This document shows positions 12,363-19,335 of a stretch of 64,000 nt of DNA, in pieces; the stretch's first letter is position 1; every line of letters starts with the position of its first letter. The translations under genes and the position numbers were made by a program. Under the pieces are notes generated by a model that was not told where the DNA came from, searched no databases, and saw nothing but the letters and a program-made list of their open reading frames with translations. The DNA is from Cohnella phaseoli (GTDB taxonomy: Bacteria > Bacillota > Bacilli > Paenibacillales > Paenibacillaceae): NCBI RefSeq assembly GCF_003386235.1, contig NZ_QRDZ01000007.1, forward strand, positions 218,371-282,370, written 5' to 3'.

Positions 12363-12635
<273 letters not shown>

Positions 12636-12642
12636 CTATGGG

Positions 12643-13404
12643 TTAGTGCTCGTCGTGAATACTTGCCTGACCGATGTACACCATCGTCAACATCGTAAAT
12701 ACGAACGCTTGGATCGCGCCTACGAAAATACTGAAACCCTGCCAAACCATGAGCGCCGGAATGCCGACCCAGCCCATCCCGAGGATGATCCCGATCATGA
12801 CTTCGCCTGCATAAATGTTACCGTAAAGCCGGAGACCTAGCGTAAGCGGCTTAGCGGCCGTCTCAATCAGGTTGATCGGTAGGAAGAATGGCCACGGCTC
12901 AAAATAGTGCTTCAGGTAGTGCTTGCGATTATGACGCACGCCTTGGATATGCGACAGCACGATAACCGTAAGAGCCAGAGCCATCGTCATTGCCATGTCC
13001 GCCGTCGGCGACTTCCACCATAACCAAGCGAGATGCTCGTGTTCTCCTTTGACGATCAGCTCTTGGCCGAACACCTTCGGAATTTGATTATCATGCGCCT
13101 CGGATACGATCCCGAACGGCAAGCCGAGCATGTTGCTCACGAAAATATACATGATAAGCGCAAGCCCAAGCCCGGTGTAGACCCGGCCTCTCTTGAAATC
13201 CGTCGCCATGCCGATAATGCTCTGGACAAATTCGACGACCCATTCCAAGAAATTCTGTAGCTTTCCTGGGTTTTCCACCGACAGATTACGAACGGCCAGT
13301 CGGGCCAGCACGAATACGATAATACTGGATAGAACAACCATTAGAATAGCTGCGAGGTCAAATTCGATACCGAAAATCTTAATAATGGGCACTAAATGAT
13401 CCAT
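12643..13404 (-). CDS. atpB: ATP synthase subunit a
   Basis: 253-residue F0 membrane subunit providing the proton half-channels. The helix with the essential arginine reads TLGLRLYGNIYAGEV near residue 182. The chosen ATG (MDHLVPIIKIFGIEF) has an AAGGGGTGA site upstream. Upstream in-frame codons overlap atpI. Confidence 0.95.
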   Translation of the reverse strand: MDHLVPIIKIFGIEFDLAAILMVVLSSIIVFVLARLAVRNLSVENPGKLQNFLEWVVEFVQSIIGMATDFKRGRVYTGLGLALIMYIFVSNMLGLPFGIVSEAHDNQIPKVFGQELIVKGEHEHLAWLWWKSPTADMAMTMALALTVIVLSHIQGVRHNRKHYLKHYFEPWPFFLPINLIETAAKPLTLGLRLYGNIYAGEVMIGIILGMGWVGIPALMVWQGFSIFVGAIQAFVFTMLTMVYIGQASIHDEH

Positions 13405-13405
13405 G

Positions 13406-13810
13406 TTACTGCTTTTCACCCCTTTCATTTGAGGGATGTCCATTGCGTCTGCGGATGGACGATAATCCCAATACGAGTGTTGCCATCGGAGTCACAATTA
13501 ATCCAGCCACCGTAGCAGCCGGGTCGTACCCCAACGTTCTGACGGAAATGACCGCGGCCAGCAATGCGATCGCCGCCCTGGACAGGAAGCCGAAGCCCCG
13601 TCCCCTGCGTCCTCCGACAGCCAAATCGGCAATGCGGATTACCTTCCATGCGAGCTGCCAAGTAAAAAGGATGCTGCCGACCGCGCCGATCAAGAAACCT
13701 CCGAAGTAGATTCCCCACTCGGGCCAGATCGCCCAGCCTAAGCAACCCAAGAACAAAAAGAAGAATGTGATGCGGCTAATCTTGCGCATAATTACCGAAA
13801 TATCGTCCAT
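13406..13810 (-). CDS. atpI: ATP synthase subunit I (AtpI-like)
   Basis: 134-residue membrane protein with about four hydrophobic segments, in the position of atpI/uncI. Members of this family help assemble the c-ring or move magnesium; the sequence is poorly conserved and the call depends partly on position. The start ATG overlaps the preceding gene by one base (TAATG). Basic patch RRGRG in the middle. Confidence 0.75.
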   Translation of the reverse strand: MDDISVIMRKISRITFFFLFLGCLGWAIWPEWGIYFGGFLIGAVGSILFTWQLAWKVIRIADLAVGGRRGRGFGFLSRAAIALLAAVISVRTLGYDPAATVAGLIVTPMATLVLGLSSIRRRNGHPSNERGEKQ

Positions 13811-14052
13811 TATGACCCCCTGCCTCCCGCATATTTGCGGATAAGGCCGATTGCCGAGCCGATTCCGGCGACGAGACCGACGATTAGACCGACGATGTAC
13901 CCGCTGTCGGTGCCGTTTCTCTCATCATATGCGCTGCCAAGCCACCAACCGAGACCGACCAGAACGGCAAGCTCCACACCGATGGCCGTCACGAGTCCGG
14001 CCGCCCGCCAAGGGTTTTCGTCCTGCGGAGGGATCTTCGGGGAATTCGCCAT
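13810..14052 (-). CDS. atpZ: AtpZ/AtpI-family protein, first gene of the atp operon
   Basis: 80-residue protein with two membrane helices (LVTAIGVELAVLVGLGWWLG and YIVGLIVGLVAGIGSAIGL) joined by a short polar loop, the AtpZ layout found ahead of atpI in many Bacillota. The family is linked to magnesium/calcium movement or c-ring assembly. The ATG follows GAGGAG by 9 bases. It begins about 80 bases after a strong promoter. Confidence 0.75.
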   Translation of the reverse strand: MANSPKIPPQDENPWRAAGLVTAIGVELAVLVGLGWWLGSAYDERNGTDSGYIVGLIVGLVAGIGSAIGLIRKYAGGRGS

Positions 14053-14130
14053 CTTTCGTCGCTCCTCGCTGTTTCCTCGGGGGATTGAAACCAATCGAAG
14101 TAAGCCCTTTCCACCCAAGTTCCACGTTAT

Positions 14131-14160
14131 ATTGTAGCTTTGCTTCGCGCGGTTTGTCAA
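14131..14160 (-). promoter_or_regulatory. SigA-type promoter of the atp operon
   Basis: On the minus strand TTGACA (14155-14160) and TACAAT (14131-14136) are separated by 18 bases, about 80 bases before atpZ. The -35 is a perfect consensus match and the -10 has one mismatch. It is the best vegetative promoter seen in the window, fitting a constitutive, highly expressed operon. Confidence 0.8.
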
Positions 14161-14303
14161 TCGAGCGAAATTCAAATTTTATGTGAACACGACAGATGAA
14201 AACCGCGTAATATCAAGACTTTCCGGTCTCGCAAACCATACAGTCCAACTGTACGCTGTACGGCTCGCAAGGCTTTCCGGCTGTTGCCGTCTGCTCGGCC
14301 TTC

Positions 14304-15446
14304 TTACCGGCCGAAAGACTCCGGACGTTCCGTCCCTCGAAAATGGTGTAAAATTCCTTCGACAATTCTCCGCGAGGCCTGACCGTCGCCGTAAGGATTC
14401 GACGCTTCGCTCATCCGCTTGTACAAAGCCGCATCGGTCAGCAGCGCCCTCGTCCGCTCGTAAACGTTCTTTTCGTCCGTCCCGACAAGCTCCAGCGTGC
14501 CTGCCTCGATGCCTTCCGGACGTTCCGTCGTATCCCGCAGCACCAGCGTCGGCACTCCGAACGAAGGAGCTTCTTCCTGAATACCGCCCGAATCGGTCAA
14601 AATGAGGTGGGTATGCGCATAGAAATTGTTCATCCCTACCACGTCCAGCGGCTCGATCAATCTGATCCGGGGGTGCTCACCCAAAATTTCGCGGGCCGGT
14701 TCGAGAACGGCCGGGTTCGGGTGAACCGGGTAGACGATCGCGACGTCCTCGAATTCGTCGGCGATTCGCTTCACCGCGCGGAAGATTTGGCGATGTGGCT
14801 CTCCGAGCGATTCGCGGCGGTGCGCCGTCATCAGAATCATTCTTTTGCCCGCCGCCCACTCCAGATCGGGATGAGCGTAATCCGGCTTCACCGTGTATTG
14901 GAATACGTCGGTGGCCGTGTTGCCCGTGACATAGATCGTGTCGGGATTCTTGTTCTCTTTGATCAGATTGCCTGCGGACCACGAAGTCGGGGCAAAATGC
15001 AGATCGGCCAGCACGCCGGTAAGCTGCCGGTTCATCTCTTCCGGATACGGCGACAGCTTGTTCCACGTCCGCAGTCCCGCCTCTACGTGACCGACCTTGA
15101 TCTGCTGCAGGAACGAGGCGTAGCTGGCCAGGAAAGTCGTCAGCGTATCGCCGTGTACAAGTACGATGTCCGGCTTCGCTTCCTTCAGCACAGGCTCCAA
15201 TCCTTGCAGAACGCGAATCGTAACCTCGTTAAGCGTCTGGCTTGCCTGCATGACATCGAGATCGTAGTTCGGCGTGATTCCGAACACCTCAAGCACCTGA
15301 TCGAGCATCTGACGGTGCTGTGCGGTGACGCATACGATGGATTCGATCTGCTCCGGGTGTTTCTGCAATTCCAAAATCAGCGGCGCCATCTTAATCGCTT
15401 CCGGCCGCACGCCGAAAATCGTCATGACTTTGATTTTGTCGCTCAA
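14304..15446 (-). CDS. mnaA: UDP-N-acetylglucosamine 2-epimerase (non-hydrolysing)
   Basis: 380-residue enzyme that interconverts UDP-GlcNAc and UDP-ManNAc, a precursor of wall teichoic acid linkage units and other surface glycans. Family motifs: IFGVRPEAIKMAPL at the start, VHGDTLTTFLAS, GHVEAGLRTWN, LMTAHRRES, PVHPNP and LTDSGGIQEEAPSFGVP. The start is a TTG at 15444-15446 with a GGAGAGGGAGAA site. Located between upp and the atp operon; it may supply ManNAc for the surface-polymer operon a few kb upstream, but that link is inference. Often called wecB. Confidence 0.93.
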   Translation of the reverse strand: MSDKIKVMTIFGVRPEAIKMAPLILELQKHPEQIESIVCVTAQHRQMLDQVLEVFGITPNYDLDVMQASQTLNEVTIRVLQGLEPVLKEAKPDIVLVHGDTLTTFLASYASFLQQIKVGHVEAGLRTWNKLSPYPEEMNRQLTGVLADLHFAPTSWSAGNLIKENKNPDTIYVTGNTATDVFQYTVKPDYAHPDLEWAAGKRMILMTAHRRESLGEPHRQIFRAVKRIADEFEDVAIVYPVHPNPAVLEPAREILGEHPRIRLIEPLDVVGMNNFYAHTHLILTDSGGIQEEAPSFGVPTLVLRDTTERPEGIEAGTLELVGTDEKNVYERTRALLTDAALYKRMSEASNPYGDGQASRRIVEGILHHFRGTERPESFGR

Positions 15447-15490
15447 CTCTTCTCTCCCTCTCCTACAAAACAATGCTTCTCTTGTTTGCC

Positions 15491-16120
15491 TTACTTCGTG
15501 CCGTACAGCCGGTCACCAGCATCGCCCAGCCCCGGAACGATGTAACCGTGCTCGTTCAACCTCTCGTCCAAAGCTCCCAAATAAATATCGATATCCGGAT
15601 GCTTCTCCTGAACCGCCTTTACGCCCTCGGGAGCCGCAATCAGGCACATCAGCTTCGTAGGACGGCAATTCCGCGCCTTCAGCATGTCGATGGCCGCATT
15701 CGCCGAGCCTCCCGTTGCCAGCATCGGATCGATCACGATCAGCTCCCGCTCCGTCACGTCGGACGGCAGGCTGCAATAGTACTCCACCGGCTGCAGCGTC
15801 TCATGATCGCGATACAGGCCAATGTGACCGACCTTCGCGGAAGGAATGATTTTGAGCACGCCGTCGACCATTCCGAGCCCTGCGCGCAAAATCGGGATCA
15901 GTCCCATCATGCGCCCGGCAATCACTTTCCCCTCGGTGGCCTGAACAGGCGTCTCAACTCGCACGGTGGATAGCGGAACGTCCCTGGTCAGCTCATAGGC
16001 CATCAGCATGGCCACCTCGTCGACCAGTTCGCGGAATTGCTTCGTATTTGTCATTTTGTCACGAATAAACGTGATTTTGTGCTGGATCAGCGGATGATCG
16101 CAAATGACGAGTCGTCCCAT
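15491..16120 (-). CDS. upp: Uracil phosphoribosyltransferase
   Basis: 209-residue pyrimidine-salvage enzyme making UMP from uracil and PRPP. The PRPP loop ([19 protein letters not shown]) and the uracil-binding C terminus ([17 protein letters not shown]) are complete. The ATG follows AAAGGGT. In Bacillus subtilis upp directly follows glyA; here a 13-kb operon and a small plus-strand gene separate them. Confidence 0.97.
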   Translation of the reverse strand: MGRLVICDHPLIQHKITFIRDKMTNTKQFRELVDEVAMLMAYELTRDVPLSTVRVETPVQATEGKVIAGRMMGLIPILRAGLGMVDGVLKIIPSAKVGHIGLYRDHETLQPVEYYCSLPSDVTERELIVIDPMLATGGSANAAIDMLKARNCRPTKLMCLIAAPEGVKAVQEKHPDIDIYLGALDERLNEHGYIVPGLGDAGDRLYGTK

Positions 16121-16333
16121 TGTGTTCTACCCTTTCTTCTACGGCGACGGCAAGCGCCTCAGCGCTTCCGGCCGTGCTCCTATGTAGCTTGCACCGTTCA
16201 TTATATCATTGTCTCCGAACGGGTGCATAACATCCTTCCTCCTCCGCGCGGATTTCGTCGAATAAATTTCTAGTCTCACCTCCCGTTAGGCGAACGCATA
16301 GCATAAAGCACAGACATCTTAGGAGGAATGACG

Positions 16334-16630
16334 ATGCCATCCCGTTCCGCGCCCGCCGACTCGACGCAGCTGTACAAGGCCGACAGCCAGTGGTGCGACC
16401 AAATGCGGAAAACCCGCCAGAAGCTTGCCGGCATATGCGGCCAGTGCATGAATCGTCGGGTTCGCATAGAGACGATTGACGGACATTCGTACGAAGGCGT
16501 TGTCGTAGGAGCGGACAACACTTATTTGCACCTCATGACCGGCGATGCCCGTTTCTTCGGCCCCTACGCCTCCAACGCGATTCTTACGCTGGTGCTGTTC
16601 GAGCTATTGGTCATCACGCTGCTGATCTGA
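16334..16630 (+). CDS. Small conserved-looking protein with an LSm-like stretch
   Basis: 98 residues, on the opposite strand to its neighbours. The middle reads VRIETIDGHSYEGVVVGADN and then TYLHLM, which resembles the beta-strands of an LSm/Sm fold. The C terminus (NAILTLVLFELLVITLLI) is hydrophobic and may be a membrane anchor. The ATG at 16334 has AGGAGG 7 bases upstream; an earlier in-frame ATG at 16328 is too close. It is followed by a terminator. No function can be assigned; the LSm resemblance is tentative. Confidence 0.65.
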   Translation: MPSRSAPADSTQLYKADSQWCDQMRKTRQKLAGICGQCMNRRVRIETIDGHSYEGVVVGADNTYLHLMTGDARFFGPYASNAILTLVLFELLVITLLI

Positions 16631-16659
16631 TGACCGGTCCCGCGAGGCCCGCGTGCGAA

Positions 16660-16699
16660 AGAACCTCTCTTGCCCGATGCGGGAGAGGTTCTTCTCACG
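16660..16699 (+). terminator. Terminator hairpin after the small plus-strand gene
   Basis: 10-bp inverted repeat (AGAACCTCTC 16660-16669 / GAGAGGTTCT 16683-16692) 30 bases after the stop. It ends about 25 bases before the convergent gene whose stop is at 16716, so it may serve both strands. The following T-run is short (ACTTTTG). Confidence 0.65.
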
Positions 16700-16715
16700 T
16701 TACTTTTGAGTCGCT

Positions 16716-18410
16716 CTACAAGTCTGTTCTCCGATCCGGGTTTAGCAAGGAATAAACCTCCTCCCCGGTTCGACAATCGAATAATCGTCCGGAAAGCCCC
16801 GCCAATTCGTCGAGACTCCTCCAATCCAACGCCTGACAAACTTTCTCGTCAGGGAAATCAAAATAACGAACCAGGAATTCGCTTAACATTTCCCGTCTCG
16901 TATGCAGCTCCACCTCATAGGCGACAAAAGCCCGGTCCACTTCGGCGGCCGTTAATACATCCGTATAAAATCCGTCTACCTGCTCGCGGACATATCTTCG
17001 AACGGAGTCGAGATCGTTGATCGTATGAAGGAATACCGATGCCCCGACATCCTTTAGCCGCTGCCCCAGCCCCACGCTATAGCGGTCGGAACTCGCGGCG
17101 ACGAAGCGTATTCCCTTGCTCGCCGCGAACCGGACGACTTCATCGTCCGTCGCCTTCGTTTGGTACAAGGTGTAGACGTATCGCGGAAAAGGAAAAACCC
17201 TCTCGACCGCATCGTACATTTCTTCCGTATACAGCTGCGGGATCACGCGCAGCAGGACGTCGTAGCCGAATGGAGCGGCCGCCTCGACCAGCTTCGAGAA
17301 TTGACGCTCCGCAAGCCTGGGGTCGGAGTGTTTGGTATCCGTGACCAAACAGGCGTCCGGATAGCGGATGAGGAACGAGAACAAATCGGCGGCAGTTACG
17401 GGCGTATAACGATTCAAGATTTTCAGACTCTTGAATTGCTCCAGAGTAAGCGGCTGACCCTCGGCCTGCCCCTCCGGCCGCTTCTGATGAAGATGCCGGT
17501 ACAAATAAGCCTCCCAATCATGTCTGAGCACGGGCTCTCCGTCCAAGGTCAGCAGAATATCGGCTTCGAAGACGCGATGTCCGCGCTGCGTATAGCTAAG
17601 CTCAAAGGCCTCCAGGCAGTTGGTATAGTCTACCCCGTCAAGTCTGCCCCCGGCGTGGCCGATCGTTCGGAAGTCGCCGGACGCGGGGCGCGGCGGATCG
17701 GCGCGGTACAAGCTCCCTTGCGCATGCAGGGTTGCGAACGTGTCGAAGCACGTAGACTCCACCTGCAAGCCGGAAGCCCAGGTCACGATATTGAGTCCTC
17801 TCTGATTGGGGCTTCTCTCGATCCCGTTCAGCCGTATGCTGCTGACGTTCGTCGACAGGGAGCCTCCGCTCGCGACGACGGCCTCGGTTTCTCCCAGCAC
17901 CCCTTCCCACCGCAATTCTTCGACCGAGCATTCTTCGTGCAGCACCTCGTAGGACGTTCCTTCTTTCTTACGGCCGATCCACACGTAGCTGTGGCGAAGC
18001 TTCCGTCTGTCAAGCTCGGCCATGCCGAACAGACGCAAGCGTTCCGCAACCTCGTCCGCAATTTGCTGGCTTCCTTCGTCTTTAACGGAGACGATCGCGT
18101 AAGCGCCCTCGGGAATGCCGCCGAGATAATCCAGCAACCCGCATCCCTCCACCGCCTTGATGCCGTACCCTTGATAGTTCAAGTGGGGAATATAGGAGCT
18201 GGCATGAAAATAAATCGGCCGGTCGTTCCGGTCCAGGACGATATCGGCAAAAGAACGAATCCAAACCCCGTGGCGCCGGTACAGCGATGAGCAATAGGCG
18301 GCGTAAACCAGACCGGCTTTTCCGCTCCTCTTCTCCGCCGGCATGCCGGATGGCGGAATGTAGATGCTCTCCCGCTCCAGCGAGACCAGCTCGGCCATCC
18401 TAGGAAGCAT
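16716..18410 (-). CDS. ILEI/FAM3-like module fused to a glycerophosphodiesterase-like domain
   Basis: 564 residues, last gene of the surface-polymer operon. Residues about 47-236 form the module shared with the two preceding genes (IVSVKDEGSQQ, RHSYVWIG, then NQRGLNIVTWASG and CFDTFATLHAQGSLYR). Residues about 250-495 resemble a GDPD/PI-PLC-type TIM barrel, with GHAGG, FEADILLT and LRHDWEAYL supplying the expected His (252), Glu/Asp (282, 284) and His (297). No signal peptide or membrane helix is seen, so it may act in the cytosol or leave by another route. The ATG at 18410 lies 11 bases inside the end of the preceding gene and has GGGGGAG upstream. It may cleave a glycerophosphate-containing product, but this is inferred. 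Confidence 0.75.
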   Translation of the reverse strand: MLPRMAELVSLERESIYIPPSGMPAEKRSGKAGLVYAAYCSSLYRRHGVWIRSFADIVLDRNDRPIYFHASSYIPHLNYQGYGIKAVEGCGLLDYLGGIPEGAYAIVSVKDEGSQQIADEVAERLRLFGMAELDRRKLRHSYVWIGRKKEGTSYEVLHEECSVEELRWEGVLGETEAVVASGGSLSTNVSSIRLNGIERSPNQRGLNIVTWASGLQVESTCFDTFATLHAQGSLYRADPPRPASGDFRTIGHAGGRLDGVDYTNCLEAFELSYTQRGHRVFEADILLTLDGEPVLRHDWEAYLYRHLHQKRPEGQAEGQPLTLEQFKSLKILNRYTPVTAADLFSFLIRYPDACLVTDTKHSDPRLAERQFSKLVEAAAPFGYDVLLRVIPQLYTEEMYDAVERVFPFPRYVYTLYQTKATDDEVVRFAASKGIRFVAASSDRYSVGLGQRLKDVGASVFLHTINDLDSVRRYVREQVDGFYTDVLTAAEVDRAFVAYEVELHTRREMLSEFLVRYFDFPDEKVCQALDWRSLDELAGLSGRLFDCRTGEEVYSLLNPDRRTDL

Positions 18411-19335
18411 TCTTCTCCCCCTCTGCCGGAACGGCGCGATAGATGGCGTTATCCTCATACATGGTAATGAACGTATCCACTCTGTAAATCCCTTCCGCCT
18501 TGGAATCTATCATATCGAATACGGCGATGTTCATGCCTCGCAGATTTTGCGAGCACTGCCGGCCGTCGATCCGGATACGGGAGTAATTGCCCGCGTGGTA
18601 GCCTGCGCTCTCGACCTCCAAGCACATCGGAAACTTGAAATCGTTGATGAAGTCCCCTTGATCGTAACGCTTGGCCAACGGCCCGACCGAACACTCTTCG
18701 TATAAGTTGATATACGTATTGTGATATTTCTTCCAAATGATATTGATATAGCTATGGCGCAAATGCTCCCTGGTCAGCGAACGTACGCCTACTTCGCAAA
18801 GCTTCTCTTGCCAATCGTGATTCAACGCTTGGGAGCCGTCGTCCTTAACCGAAATAATGATAATCGAGAAAGGCGCCGCCTCCCTCAGCAGATCGAATAA
18901 GCTTCTCCCCTGAACCAGATGAACATGGTAGTTTTCCGCCCACAGGAGCGGCATCAAGCGGCAGTCGTCGAAATGCGCGGTTATGCGCCTGGAGATCCAA
19001 TCCGAACGCTCCCGCCCTACAAAGACAATCCCCTTCTCCTCGCAGCTCTTCGCAAAAACGTCGTACGCTTCCGCTGCCTCTTCCCATCGCGGGTTTTCAC
19101 AGATGAACTTGCAGGTGCCGTCTTCCTCCCCCAACAGCTTCTCCCATTTCGAGAACGAGTACGGAGGCGCTGCGGCGACAGCCTCCGGCTCGACCGAATC
19201 TTCCTCCGAAGCGAACGCCTTCTTCGGATCGAGAATGGCCGGCAACCCGGGGCCCGGCTTCCTCATAGCGAGCAGTATTGAAATCCAAGTCAAAAACAAT
19301 GCCGCTGCCGCAGCCTTCAACCACACCTCGCTCAT
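18400..19335 (-). CDS. Membrane-anchored protein with ILEI/FAM3-like module
   Basis: 311 residues. One N-terminal membrane helix (about 5-24) is followed by a Pro/Glu-rich linker and a module at about 100-301 shared with both neighbours: SLFDLLREAAPFSIIIISVK, DDGSQALNHDW, LRHSYINIIWKK, then NLRGMNIAVFDMIDS and VDTFITMYEDNAIYR. The helix-first layout suggests that the module faces outward. The ATG overlaps the preceding stop (ATGA) with GGGAGG upstream. No enzyme domain is visible, so a binding role (the related human POMGNT1 stem domain binds sugar) is a guess. Confidence 0.75.
   Translation of the reverse strand: MSEVWLKAAAAALFLTWISILLAMRKPGPGLPAILDPKKAFASEEDSVEPEAVAAAPPYSFSKWEKLLGEEDGTCKFICENPRWEEAAEAYDVFAKSCEEKGIVFVGRERSDWISRRITAHFDDCRLMPLLWAENYHVHLVQGRSLFDLLREAAPFSIIIISVKDDGSQALNHDWQEKLCEVGVRSLTREHLRHSYINIIWKKYHNTYINLYEECSVGPLAKRYDQGDFINDFKFPMCLEVESAGYHAGNYSRIRIDGRQCSQNLRGMNIAVFDMIDSKAEGIYRVDTFITMYEDNAIYRAVPAEGEKNAS

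Noticed and set aside
17160..18290. A 376-residue plus-strand frame across the GDPD-like gene
   Set aside because: Shadow of the minus-strand gene, which has domain motifs, overlap coupling and a ribosome site.
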